Notes: a model not told the origin generated them from the letters alone. Positions 1 through 10,821 are shown, counted from the stretch's first letter. The stretch: 64,000 bases of DNA from Ichthyophis bannanicus (GCA_033557465.1 CM066037.1:199515156-199579155), one strand, 5' to 3'. Numbers and translations are program-made.

Positions 1-919
1 ACACAGCTGAGTTTTATGAGGAAGTGGCTTCTCTAGTTTCAAAATGAACTTAAACATGATACATCGGTACTTTCCTACCAAGTGGGGTATGACGTTTTAG
101 TGGTTAACCAATAATAGTCCATCTTGCACCAGCAGTATGTTATGGTGGCCTTTACATTGAAATAAAGTGCAGTACTTGAAAAATGCTCCCTCATATTTAC
201 GGGATTTGTCCATTAATTAAGTATGTTGCTGCAATTCTTAGTCACAGCACCATAAATCAGAAGTTTGAGTTTTTACAGAGATGTGTAATTTGTGTATATA
301 TTTTTAAATGTAATCTAAGCAGACTTTTTTTCACTCAACCCCCTTCTTGAAAAGCTATATATTTTGTTGGATTTCCTAGTAAATGTCTGAAACTGATGAA
401 TTCACCAGTTCTTTTTTTTACTGAGAATTCTTAGATCTTGTTATTGCTACTTTTTTCAAGATGCCAACAGAGAATTTTTCGCAAAAGAGTAAATGTCATT
501 TGTATCATTCTGACATTCAATTAGCATTACTTTTCACGTGAATTTAAATATTCCAGTGTTTAGATATTTAAACACTGGCAATATCTGGCGTTTTCTGTAT
601 TCATATTTGACAGATGAAGTACTCTAACCATCAGGGGTGGTCCAAGAGTGAGGCGGGGCCATGTGCAGAGATGCATTCTGTTGGCCTCATTTGCATAGCC
701 ACCAGACCTCATTTGTATAAATTTAAGTTATTTTATTTCAAAATGTATATGTTGCCCATCTAAAATTTTAGGCGGCTTTCAAAAGAGCCCTTCACAAGAC
801 TTTTTTTTTTCCTTTTTCTCCTGGCAATGATTTAGGGACATGTTTACTGAATATTAATGTGTTTTAAGTACCACTGAACTAATAGAAATAAATTTGTGAA
901 TGTGCATTAATTTTTAGTA
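1..919. other. AT-rich intergenic DNA with a small palindrome and a LINE tail
   Basis: No supported coding region. A 26-bp hairpin-forming sequence lies at 553-578 (arms CCAGTGTTTA / TAAACACTGG around a 6-bp centre). At about 705-785 a minus-strand LINE 3' tail seems present, with a TTATTTCAAAATGTATAT tract next to a GCGGCTTTC-type terminus. Such tails are a familiar shape for CR1/L2-type 3' ends. The rest holds nothing I can identify. Confidence 0.5.
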
Positions 920-1930
920 GACATGTCTCTTAATGAGTGTCTCAATACCATTTGCATGGGCACTGAGGATAAAGAGACTACCAGATTTCTATATTACTAT
1001 TCTCCAGTGTGAATAGCCAGGCACATTAGAAAGTACTATACACCCTGCTCATTTAGAATCCATAGCAAACCCACCGTATCATAACAGCACTATCAAAGCT
1101 CACAAAGCACCAAACCCTATCTATTAAAAGGCAACACTGCAAATATTAAACCAGTACATCTCAGAGAATACAAATACATCTCCTACTGAGGAAAGAGAAC
1201 AAGTGAGACTGTCGCATAGAAACTACATGAACAGAATACTGCAGCTTGGTTACACATGCAGAACATAATCGGTCAGTAAACATAGAACAAGGGATCACAA
1301 TTTAGAAATATGAAGACAATAATTAAACTGGGAATCCCAAAAGCTAAACTTGGAATGTACAACAACACTGGAGAAATAAAGCTATAAATTAATTTCTTGT
1401 TGTACTAAACAAAATGCAAAACGTTAGCGATGCACATTTTTTAGAGCTGACATATTCCAGTTAATAAATTCAAATTAAAATAGTTTTTCCTACCTTCTGT
1501 TATTTGGGCATTTTATTTTTCAGTTGCAATTGCCACAGTTGCTTTCTTCTGGTTTCTTCTTGTCTTCTGCTAACTTTCCATGTCTGCTGTCCATTTGTCC
1601 TTTTTTCTCTGTTCTAGTTTTTTCCATTCTCTCTACATCTGCCTCTAACATACTGATCTTTCCACTTTTGCCCTTTCCTCCATTTCTTTCTTTCTTCCTT
1701 TTTCATACAATCAAATTTCACCCCTCCATTCTCAATCCCCACTTACTCTCCCAATACTCAGCCAATCATAGATTTTTCTTCCCTCCCACACAAAATATCT
1801 GTTCCCCTCTTCATCCTCACTCCCCCAGCTTCTTTTTTTCTTCGGCCAGTCCCAGCCCCACCCACTTCTGGCCCTCTCCCAGCATCAGTTCCCTTCTAGT
1901 TCTAGCCCTTTCCAATATCCACTCCCTTCT
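920..1930 (+). repeat. hAT-family interior sequence, partial copy
   Basis: This stretch matches, in inverted orientation, the right half of the hAT element at 2310-4565. Block 920-1210 aligns with the reverse complement of about 4160-4450, and 1515-1925 aligns with the reverse complement of about 3740-4115, including the shared CT-rich run and the CCTCAATCCCCACTTACTCT-like stretch. About 260 bp at 1255-1515 is present here and absent in the other copy. No terminal inverted repeat is visible, so the copy is truncated. Apparent reading frames are CT-rich low complexity and are not called as genes. Confidence 0.6.
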
Positions 1931-2301
1931 CTGGAAACAAGCAGGAAATCAGTCCTCACGTAATGAGTGACTTTGGCAACGATGGAGCCCCCGCGGAAGC
2001 ATCTTCCCAGCTTTCAAAGAAAGCCTTTGGGAGATGCACCACGCATGCATGTTCCCCTTCCCACCTAAGGGTGCCATCTTGCCTCAGTTTCCCTTTTTCC
2101 ACGAATCCTCGGGATGTCTGTCCAGTTTCCCCTGGAAAAAGTATGATTCTTTGATACATTTCTGTTCGGTTTGCATGCCAGTTTCTTCTCGCCCCCGAGC
2201 CAGCTCACCTCGGAGTCGCTGCTCGGGTTTGTTCCTTGTTCTTTCCCTTTTCTATCTTGAGGTGTCCCTCAACTGGCGTTTGCACCCTTTTTCAGCTGAA
2301 G

Positions 2302-2309
2302 GTCTAGGA
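2302..2309. repeat. 8-bp target site duplication, left (GTCTAGGA)
   Basis: Identical to 4566-4573. The two copies flank the hAT terminal inverted repeats exactly, and 8 bp is the length typical of hAT transposition. Confidence 0.88.
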
Positions 2310-2444
2310 CAGCGATGGCGAACCTATGGCACGCGTGCCAGCTGTGGCACGCGAAGGCCTTGCAGCTGGCACGCGGGCCATAGGTCCGCAAAAAAAAGAA
2401 AAAGCTGTCTCTGACTGCGGACGCGGCAAGGGCAGAATGCAGCG

Positions 2445-2703
2445 TCCCGCGGGGCCCCCTCCGCCCGCTAAGCCCCTCTGCAAGAGCTTTCAGATTCGCG
2501 AGGGAGAGCGTCTCCCTCGCGTCTCTGTTAAGCCCGCAGGGGCTAATGGGAAATTTCCCATCAGCCCCTTTAGACGCGAGGGACTGATGGGAAATTTCCC
2601 ATTAGCCCCTGCGGGCATAACAGAGACGCGAGGGAGACGCTCTCCCTCGCGAATCTGAAAGCCCTTGCAGAGGGGCTTAGCGGGCGGAGGGGGCCCCGCG
2701 GGA
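2445..2703. repeat. 259-bp near-perfect GC-rich palindrome
   Basis: Two arms of about 127 bp (2445-2571 and 2577-2703) are reverse complements around a centre at 2574. I see about three mismatches and no length change. For example GGGAAATTTCCC at 2548-2559 pairs in register with the same motif at 2589-2600. Smaller palindromes are nested in the arms. There is almost no loop, so a strong hairpin or cruciform is expected. It lies in the left quarter of the hAT element. Confidence 0.9.
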
Positions 2704-2756
2704 CATTGCTATCTGCCGCGGCAGCAGCCAGAGCCTGCTTTTTTTTTTTTTAAATT

Positions 2757-3625
2757 TGCCGGGGGGGGGGGGGGGGGTTAGGACAGCTAATGGGCAGGAG
2801 GAGGGGGGGGGGTTAGGACTGCTAATGGGCATGAGGGGGGTTAGGACTGCTAATGGGCAGGAGGAGGGGGGGTTAGGACTGCTAATGGGCAGGGGGAGGG
2901 GGGGATTAGGACTGCTAATGGGCAGGAGGAGGGGGGTTAGGACTGCTAATGGGCAGGAGGGGGGGGTTAGGACTGCTAATGGGCAGGAGGGGGGGGTTAG
3001 GACTGCTAATGGGCAGGAGGGGGGGTTAGGACTGCTAATGGGCAGGAGGGGGGGTTAGGACTGCTAATGGGCAGGGGGGGTTAGGACTGCTAATGGGCAG
3101 GAGGAGGGGGGGTTAGGACTGCTAATGGGCAGGAGGGGGGGGGTTAGGACTGCTAATGGGCAGGGGGAGGGTGGGTATGCTAATGGGCAGGAGGAGGGGG
3201 TTAGGACTGCTAATGGGCAGGGGGGGGAGGTTAGGACTGCTAATGGGCAGGAGGGGGGAGGTTAGGACTGCTAATGGGCAGGAGGGGGGGGGGTTAGGAC
3301 TGCTAATGGGCAGGAGGAGGGGGAGGGTTAGGACTGCTAATGGGCAGGAGGGGGGGTGTTAGGACTGCTAATGGGCAGGGGGGGTTAGGACTGCTAATGG
3401 GCAGGAGGGGGGGGGGTTAGGACTGCTAATGGGCAGGAGGAGGGGGTGTTAGGACTGCTAATGGGCAGGAGGGGGGGTGTTAGGACTGCTAATGGGCAGG
3501 AGGGGGGGTGTTAGGACTGCTAATGGGCGGAGGGGGGGGGGGTTAGGACTGCTAATGGGCGGGGGGGCGGGGGTTAGGACTGCTAATGGGCTGGGGGGGT
3601 AGGACTGCTAATGGGCTGTGGGCTG
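2757..3625 (+). repeat. G-rich minisatellite, about 28 units of ~30 bp
   Basis: The unit core is TTAGGACTGCTAATGGGCAG followed by a G run of variable length (GGAGG to more than ten G). Units vary from about 26 to 35 bp, mainly through G-run length. The array starts after a T run and an uninterrupted G tract at about 2761-2777 and decays into single degenerate units through about 3780. Repetitive Gly/Arg/Asn reading frames across it follow from the repeat and are not genes. Confidence 0.9.
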
Positions 3626-3739
3626 ATGGGGGCTGTCTGGAAATGGGGTGATGGGGGTTTAGGGCTGGAAGTGAGTTGATGGGGGGGGGCTAGGACTGGT
3701 ATTGGGTTGGGGGGTTGCTAGGACTGGAAATGGGCTGAT

Positions 3740-4450
3740 GCAGGGACTAGAAGGGAATGGATGCTGGGTGAGGCTGGAACTAGAAGGGAGCTGATGTTGG
3801 GGGAGGATTAGAATGGGATGGGGCTGGGAGAGTAAAATGGAGAGGGGAAAAATATTTTGTGTGGGAGGGATAAAAAATCTACAATTGGCCGGGTATTGGG
3901 AGAGTAAGTGGGGATTGAGGATGGAGGGGTAAAATTTGAGTGGATGAAATAGGAATGAGGAAAGAGCAAAAGGAGAAAGATTAGTATGTTAAAGCAGATG
4001 TAGAGAGAGAGAATGGAAAAAAAAACTAGAAGAGAGAAGAAAGGACAAATGGACAGCAGATGATGGAGAGTTAGCAGAAAACATGAAGAAACCAGAAGAA
4101 AGTGGCTGGAGCAATTGCAACTGTGTAACTGAGCTGAGGTATTCTGTTTATGTAATTCCTTTTTGACATTGCCACTTGTTCTCTTTCCCCAGTAGGTCAT
4201 GTATTGTTATTGTCTGAAATGTATTGGTTTAATATTTGCAGTGTTGCCTTTTGATAGGTATGGTGTGGTGCTTTGTGAGTCCTGGTAGTGCTGTTAGGAT
4301 ACGGCGGGTTTGCTATTGGTTCTAAATGGGCAGTGTTTGTAGTAGTTCCTAATGTGCCTGGCGGTTGGCACTGGATTATAGTAATGTAGAAATCTTTTAG
4401 TCTGTCTTTATCCATACACTCATTAAGAGACATGTTTACTAAAAGTTAGT
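3740..4450 (-). repeat. hAT interior block shared in inverted orientation with 920-1930
   Basis: Read on the minus strand, this block repeats the order and text of 920-1925: first the ACATGTCTCTTAATGAGTG block, then GAACAAGTGG, then the CT-rich run, then the TCAATCCCCACTTACTCTCC block. It lies inside the hAT element, near its right end. Minus-strand open frames within it are compositional. Confidence 0.6.
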
Positions 4451-4565
4451 GTATGTTAGCATTATGCAAATATTTATGCAAATTGACGTGCTGGCACTTT
4501 GAGGAAATTCTTTGGTTTTGTGCGGCAGTTTGGGCACTCGGGCTCAAAAAGGTTAGCCATCACTG

Positions 4566-4573
4566 GTCTAGGA
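4566..4573. repeat. 8-bp target site duplication, right (GTCTAGGA)
   Basis: Matches 2302-2309 and immediately follows the right hAT terminal inverted repeat. Confidence 0.88.
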
Positions 4574-4607
4574 CCTTTGCTGGGCGGCGGGGATCCCTTT
4601 TTTTCCA

Positions 4608-6533
4608 ATGGCCTCCAGCGGCTTCAAGAAGTGTGATTGGTGCAGCAAAATGATGTCCCTCACCAATCCACATAACTGCTGCCTCCGGTGCCTCAGCCCA
4701 GAACACAACTTGGATTGCAAACTTTGCAGAACCATGACCTCAAAGGCCCTAAAGAGCTGTCACCAGCAACAGGAAAAATTCTTCCAAAAGTCTGACTCCG
4801 CGCCGGAGTCTCTGGTGACACCACACTCCAGGGCCCCCTCCAGTACCTTGGGGCTCTGAGAAGCCCGAGCCTTCTCGGAGTCCCACAGCTGTGCTTTCTC
4901 AGAGAGGAAATCCTAGAGGTAGAATGCAAGAAGTTGAAACCCTCAAAGACTGCCTCGGAGGATGGGTCCAGGAAGAAGGGGAAATCCCACTCCAGCATGC
5001 ATTCTGAGGCGTCGGAATGGCCTCACAAACTACCCCTCAAGGAATTGTCGACACCTGTTGACTGGCATCAAATACCCGAGGCCATCCTCGTTGAGGACTC
5101 CCCCTCAACAGTACTTATGCCGGGCCAGCAATCCTCGGTGCCCGCGTCGAAGGCTGCAGAGCCAACTGGCATGGAGACCAGAATGGCAGCCTTAGAGAGC
5201 AGTATCTCTGCCCTCATGGCCATGCAGCGGGCTATTTTGCCCAGTTCATCTGCCTTGATGATGGGACCCTCAACATCGAGGGCTTCCCTGGATGTTGAGC
5301 CGATCCTTGAGTGCCACCCACCTTGAGAGCCCCAACTGCTCTAGATGAGGTCCTGGTCCCATTCCTCAGGACACTACTCTCCAGCAAGCACCCACGGCTC
5401 GGACTCGCAGATCCTCCAGAGGTCGTGGACTGCCCGGTACAGACCTCAGCCATGGTGATCACGGAGCCTCTGACTCATACTCGGACTTTGAGTCCAAATG
5501 GGAGACCGAGGGCGAGGAGTCCCTGGACACTCAGCAACACTGAGATGTGCCTTTGGACCAGTCTCCTCCAGTGTCCTGATGCCATTCCACGCCAGAGGAT
5601 ATTGCCTTCCTTGACTTTGTGTGGGACACAGTTAAGGCTCTCACCATAGAGGCCGAGGGAGACCCCTGCACAGAGGAACTCGAGATACTCCAGTATGAGG
5701 CCCTCCTAAGGAAACCCTTACAGTACCTCCGATCCTCGAGCGCCTCCTCCGGATGTGGGAAATACCAGCATCTGTACCCATTGTCAGGAGGTGACTCGAT
5801 TCCATGTACCGAGTGCACCGAAGCCCTGTGTTCCAGAAGACCCAACTTCCCAACAACTCGATGGTGGTTGTCATCCATGCAGGCTCAAGAGCTAAAAGAC
5901 TCATTCATTGGTGCCACGCCACAGGGAGACCAAAAGGCCTTTCAGGGCTTGATGCTGACTTGCTGGATCCAATCCTACTAGCTCTATAGCGGCATGTACC
6001 TTAAGGAGCTGTTGAGGGATTTAAGTCTTTGGCCTCGGCGGTCAAAGAGTGCTCAAAGTTTTTGTCTCAAGCAGCCTACAATGGCTTAGAGACTTTGGCC
6101 GGGATGGCTGCCGCAGGCATTGGGGCACGACGCCAAACATGGCTGCAGTCATCTGACCTAGAACAATGGGTTCAGGACAAACTTATTGATGTCTCCTGCA
6201 TCGGAGAGAACCTCTTTGGGAAACCGATGGCAGACAAAGCTGCAGAGAGAGACTGAGTTCCTAACAAGAACCAGGCTCTCGAAGAAGGCCCTAGGGAAGA
6301 AGCCCTTCTTCCCGAGGAAGAAGAGGAGATTTGGCAATACCTTGCAATTTCGGGCCTTATCGGCTTCTCAGCAGGTCAACAGCACAAAGGACAGGGGCAC
6401 AGCCCTCCGTAAGCAAAAGACCCCGAAGTCCCAGGCGCCAGCCCCAGCCCAGCCTAGGGGAAACTTTTTTTACTTCCTGGGCATGATGACCTCTCCCCAG
6501 GAGATCTCCTGCAGCTCACAGGGGGGCATCTAG
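4608..6533 (+). pseudogene. DIRS gag-like protein, broken (copy 1)
   Basis: The start is at 4608 (MASSGFKKCDWCSKMMSL), aligned with the starts at 14148 and 18019. The N-terminus has the Cys/His pattern FKKCxxC, NxHNCCxRCLxPxHxxxCxxC, a zinc-knuckle-like arrangement usual at the start of DIRS Gag. The frame is then lost and recovered several times (breaks near 4855-4935, 5320, 5640, 5985 and 6230). Later pieces still show the conserved block MYRVHRSPVFQKTQLPNNS near 5804 and the ISC...GENLFGKP segment near 6200. Gag should coat the element RNA; this copy cannot make an intact protein. It is more decayed than copies 2 and 3. Confidence 0.72.
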
Positions 6534-6539
6534 CCCTGT

Positions 6540-6605
6540 TTGTTATGTTATATTACATATACATATACACACACGCACACACACGCACATATACATACAT
6601 TAATG
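6540..6605. repeat. (AC/AT)n microsatellite
   Basis: Alternating ACATAT and ACACAC runs directly after the DIRS copy 1 truncation point. Confidence 0.85.
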
Positions 6606-6619
6606 TTTATTATAATTCT

Positions 6620-7010
6620 GATTTAGAGGCATTCATTTAAACCCTGATGCTAATGAAGTCTATGGATTGACAGAGAATCCACAAACACTTTCAACTTATA
6701 GAGTCTATTAGCTACTTAGGTCCCTTTAACATTTACATTAACCTACACTCTCAGCGCTAATGGTTTCATAACAAGCACAAATAATAGAGGAGAAAGAGGG
6801 CACCCCTGTCTAGTTCCCCTCCTCTATTCAAATGCCTGGGCATACTGTGTGTTTATCTTTAATTGATCTAAGGGCTCCGTATATAAAGTTTGCATCAGGT
6901 TTGTAAAGAAAAAAATCTTCCTTAGCCCCATCTTTCCCTTAACTTTGAACGCTTTTTATGCCTCTTCTGTTGGGAAATTTTCACTTTTACTCTCTCTGAC
7001 CACTTCAAAG
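6620..7010 (-). pseudogene. L1/Tx1-type LINE reverse transcriptase fragment
   Basis: The reverse complement at about 6740-6830 reads RRGTRQGCPLSPLLFVLVMKPLA, the conserved RT motif of L1-clade elements (GTRQGCPLSPLLF). Upstream coding sequence toward 7000 is recognisable but damaged. No open frame spans it. It is a short old relic lying head to head with the plus-strand L1 piece that follows. Confidence 0.7.
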
Positions 7011-7084
7011 TAAATTCAAGACCTTCTTAATGTGTGTATCTATCTATCTATGTGTACCAAAGAGAAAATTGATCTAAAAAAAGA

Positions 7085-8605
7085 GATTTCCATATCAATG
7101 GGCAAAAAGGTTTCAGGTACTTGGGGATTAATATATCCACTGATATATGTAAATTGTTTGAACTCGGTTACATACTTGTGTGGAAACGGGTATGTTCAGA
7201 TATATTGAAGTGGAAGAAATTAAGTTTGTTGTGGTTTGGCTGCCTTAATAGTGTTAAAATGATGTTGGTTCTAAACTTATGTTTGTGTGCTGTTGAATTG
7301 ATGCCGATTCCTGGCAACCCAGCCTCTGGGTTTTCTTGGCAAGGTGCAACCTTGTTCAATATGTTACCAGCAAAGATCCCTACTGGATTCTTGTAGAGCT
7401 GTAAGAATCTGTTAGCTAAGTTTATCTGGGATTATAACAGGCCTAGAATCTTGTGGTGATATCTAGATAAAAAAAAATAAAGGGAGCCTAGCTATTCCAG
7501 TATTAGATGATATGGGGCAGCTCAACTGAGAGCTACGGTGGAGTGGTGTGTGGGTGGAAAGAATGGGTACAATTTGAACAAATGGGTGCTGGGGAGTGCC
7601 TTCTGAATTAATTACTTTGGAGAAGGGATAGGCAGGTATATTTTGTTAAGGTAGATAAGCCTTGGGTGCAACATACATACATACATACAATTTATGGGGG
7701 GAAATACAGAGATGGGGCTTTTGGGAATAAAAAGTTATTTTGCTATTCCTCATTATGTTTCAATGAAGATTTTTCCTCCAGTCATGACAGACCAAATATT
7801 TCAGAGATGGGAGACTTTGGGCTTATGATTGGTGAGTCATTTATATGGGATGGGAAGCTATTATCTTTTGAAGAGGTTAGGGAAGAATATGATATGAGTG
7901 AGAGAGACTTATCAATATAATCAAGTTAGACATTTTTTAAACCAAGGAGAGAGGAATTGGTGGACAATGGAGTCAACTCCATTGGAGAAGGTGTTCGATG
8001 TGAGTAGCACAAAGGGCTGCATTTCAAAGCTGTATAAAGCTTGAAGTGAGGGACAAGTAATTAAACTGAGACATCATGAATATTGGAGAGAAGATTTAAA
8101 AGTGAGATGGGATGAGAAATTGATCTTCCTTGTGCTAATAGTGGCTAGGATAGTTCGGGCTCAGAAATGGATCATCCACCACTTTTGAAGCAAGTGACTG
8201 ATAAAGTATCTCTTGGATTGTAAAATAAACAGCCGTATGGCACAACAGGTTGGCGCTTTTTTTTTTTTTAAGAAGTGTGGAAACCTTTTGCATCATACAC
8301 AGCCTGGCAAGTTAATGTGAGTTAAGGGCAATATAAGAAGTTGCCAGTTGTGCTAATTTTATTTCTGTATGTACAGGTCTTCTGCCAATAATGATGAAAG
8401 GGGGGGGGGCTTCATGGGGGTGTTGAGATAAGGGTAGGGTTGAGATGTTCTATTATGGAAATGGTAGTGGAAATGTAAAACATATGATTTTGTTTTCATT
8501 GTAAGGTGTTCAGAAGGTAATGTGTTATTTTTCTTTTCTGGAGAGTATGTGTCTGTTGCTTAATGGAGCGATGTACAAAGATGATTCCTCAATAAAAGAA
8601 AGTTG
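7085..8605 (+). pseudogene. L1/Tx1-type LINE, RT C-terminal part and 3' end, decayed
   Basis: Translated pieces in order resemble the C-terminal region of L1/Tx1 ORF2: FRYLGINIS near 7112, ILKWKKLSLLWFGCLNSVKM near 7205, LFNMLPAKIPTGFL near 7351, FIWDYNRPRILW near 7422, and the tail domain IFQRWETLGLMIGESF near 7796. The copy ends with CAATAAAAGAAAG near 8592. Many stops and frameshifts are present. A foreign segment of about 70 bp at 7283-7353 separates the two halves of the conserved LPR/LF...P block. Confidence 0.7.
7283..7353. repeat. Short insertion in the L1 relic, RTE/SINE-like
   Basis: The segment GTGCTGTTGAATTGATGCCGA and what follows breaks the L1 RT homology. It resembles the GTGCCGTCGAGTCGG-type 3' end of the RTE LINE at 35761, so it may be a SINE or RTE tail fragment. 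The match is short. Confidence 0.4.
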
Positions 8606-8624
8606 AAAACAGAATTCTTTAGCT

Positions 8625-9290
8625 TAAGTCTCTAAGGCATTAATTCTGTCCTGAGTTTCTTTAAGAAACTCCCCTTGTTTCTGTGCCAAAGCAGCTACTG
8701 TTTTGAACTAATGCATTAATATTGATAGAGCAATGTTTCTCAGCTACATCCATGTTCAAAGCAATTCCCTAAATAGTAGACTGGAGGGATACTTGCGTGT
8801 CCAGCAATTGGCTCTGTTACTTCCGTTTCATTGGCTCTCAGCAAGGAACACTGTGGAACATTTACAGCAGGTCTTCCAGCCTCTAGGCTATCTGCCAACA
8901 CTAATTCATAAGCTGACACTGCACTCTGGGCCATCCCGAGGGAACCACCTTGCAACTTAGTATTGTCTTGTTTAGTTCCAATACATCCAGCTTCAACTAG
9001 TTCGAAGATCCCATAGAAAGGTTTGGAGACTGGCCCTTGTTTGAAAGACATGCCAATCTTGGGGGTGATCAAACTTTGATAATGTGGCCAAGTTCTGCCC
9101 AGAAGAAAGTTTGTGGAAGCGCATCAAGCTGCTTCTGTATAGGGATCAGTATGGGAGCCTTAAAACCCTTGGCTGCCATCTTACCTTTCTTTGAAGGCAT
9201 TATTGATAATGAGGAAAAAAACAAAACCACAGTTGCTTGAGCACACTAAGGTCCTGTCGCCATCTTGACTCTGCCCCACAAATTTTATAT
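8625..9290 (-). pseudogene. L1-like 5' region, decayed
   Basis: The reverse complement starts near 9283 with GGGCAGAGTCAAGATGGCGAC, a start typical of L1-type 5' regions, and continues through broken frames into 8740. I cannot assign a protein domain, so this is a weak call. It abuts the truncated CR1 after about 140 bp of unassigned DNA. Confidence 0.4.
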
Positions 9291-9427
9291 TTACCACAGG
9301 AGTCACTCACCTGCTTACTAAGAGCTCAGGATAGTGACTCCTGCATTAAATATCACTGTGGTAAAATGTAGAATGAAAGACAATTTGGACTTCTCAAAAC
9401 AGTTGCTCATTTACAATGTGGAAATGT

Positions 9428-10821
9428 AATATTAGTAATATGTGAACTATTATTAAAATCATCTCTAATACCTGAAGATTGAAGGATCGCCAATGTAACA
9501 CCAATTTTTAAAAAGGGTTCCAGGGGTGATCTGGGAAACTACAGACCGGTGAGCCTGACGTCAGTACCGGGAAAAATGGTAGAAACCATCATAAAGAATA
9601 AAATTACTCAGCATGTAGATAGTCATGGCCTAATGGGAGACAGCCAACAAGGCTTTAGACAAGGAAGATCTTGTTCTACTAATCTGTTATGTTTTTTTGA
9701 AGGTGTGAATAAACAGGTGGACAAAGGTGAGTTGGTTGATATAGTGTATCTGGACTTTCAGAAAGCCTTTGACAAGGTCCCTCATGAGAGACTTTTGGCA
9801 AAACTAAATAGTTATGGGATAGGAGGCAGTGTACTACTGTGGATCAGGAACTGGTTAAAAGATAGAAAGCAGAGGGTAGGGCTAAATGGCCAATTTTCCC
9901 AATGGAGAAAGGTGAATAGTGGTGTACCCCAGGGATCTGTGCTGGGCCCGCTGCTTTTTGACATATTCATAAATGACCTGGAAAGTGGAATAATGAGTGA
10001 GGTTATCAAATTTGCAGATGACACAAAACTATTTAAAGTTGTTAAAACCCAAGAGAATTGTGGAAAATTGCAAGAGGATCTTGATAAATTGGAAGACTGG
10101 GCATCAAAATGGCAGATGAAATTTAATGTGCACAAGTGCAAAGTTATGCACCTAGGGAAGAACAACCCAAACTATGGTTACACGATGCAAGGTTCCACAT
10201 TAGGAACCACCACCCAGGAAAAAGATTTAGGCGTCATTGTGGATAACATGTTAAAACCCTTGGCCCAGTGTGCAGCGGCAGCCAAGAGAGCAAATAGAAT
10301 GCTAGGTATCATAAGGAATGGAAAATAAAACAAAAGATATTATAATGCCTCTATATCGTTCCATGGTGAGACCGCACCTTGAATACTCTGTGCAATTCTG
10401 GTCGCCGTATCTTAAAAAGGATATAGCGTTATTAGAAAAGGTTCAGAGAAGAGCCACCGAAATGGTAAAGGGGATGGAAAGATACTCCTATGAAGAAAGG
10501 CTAAAAAGGTTAGGGCTCTTTAACCTGGAAAAGAGACGGTTGAGGAGAGATATGATAGAAGTCTTTAAATTAATGAACGGACTGGAACGGGTAAACGTAG
10601 ATCGATTGTTTACGTTATCAGAATATAGGAAGACTAGGGGACATGCAATGAAGCTACAGGGTAAGCTATTTAAGATTAATAAAAGAAAATATTTTCTCAC
10701 TCAACGTGTAATCAAACTCTGGAATTTGTTACCAGAGGATGTAGTAAAGGCTGTTAGTGTAGCTGGGTTTAAAAAAAGTTTGGACAAGTTCCTGGAGGAA
10801 AGGTCCATAAACCATTATTAA
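9428..10821 (+). pseudogene. CR1 ORF2 fragment (reverse transcriptase), one frameshift
   Basis: RT motifs are clear: YLDFQKAFDKVPHERLL near 9740, [17 protein letters not shown] near 9920, FADDTKLFKVV near 10010 (catalytic ADD), then the C-terminal region to ERSINHY and a stop at 10819-10821. About 5 nt is missing near 10315 relative to the two sister copies (ATAAGGAAAGGAATGG there, ATAAGGAATGG here), which shifts the frame. The endonuclease domain is absent. The protein would have copied element RNA at a nicked target. This copy is dead. Confidence 0.85.

Larger units (their letters stand above)
2310..4565. mobile_element. Non-autonomous hAT-like DNA transposon, 2256 bp
   Basis: The terminal inverted repeats are CAGCGATGGCGAACCT at 2310 and AGGTTAGCCATCACTG ending at 4565, which pair with two mismatches over 16 bp. 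A perfect 8-bp duplication GTCTAGGA flanks both ends, which is a hAT signature. The left subterminal region contains the 12-bp palindrome GGCACGCGTGCC. The interior has no transposase-like frame. Instead it holds a 259-bp palindrome, a G-rich minisatellite and a region shared with 920-1930. It sits in the 5' leader of DIRS copy 1, about 43 bp upstream of the gag start, so it is younger than that DIRS copy. Mobility would need a transposase supplied from elsewhere. Confidence 0.85.
1931..6535 (+). mobile_element. DIRS-like retroelement copy 1, 5' end plus gag, split by hAT
   Basis: The left end has the ACAAGCAGGAA...TCAGTCCTCAC pattern also found at 13731 and 17637, followed by a conserved leader (AAAGCCTTTGGGA, CTTCCCACCTAAGGG). 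The leader runs to 2301, is interrupted by a hAT element, and resumes at 4574 just before the gag start. The copy ends near 6535 at a dinucleotide microsatellite. RT, RNase H and recombinase are absent here. DIRS elements are tyrosine-recombinase retrotransposons. This assignment rests on the gag zinc-finger pattern and on DIRS pol pieces elsewhere in the window. Confidence 0.7.

Noticed and set aside
553..578. Rho-independent terminator
   Set aside because: A hairpin exists, but the context is eukaryotic and AT-rich with no adjacent gene.
1524..1970. 148-codon Ser/Phe/Pro-rich frame
   Set aside because: CT-rich low-complexity DNA shared with the hAT interior; no domain and poor start context.
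2756..3362. Gly/Arg/Leu-rich frames (LGLLMG repeats) as a possible secreted repeat protein
   Set aside because: Pure translation of the G-rich minisatellite, with frame changes at G-run length differences.
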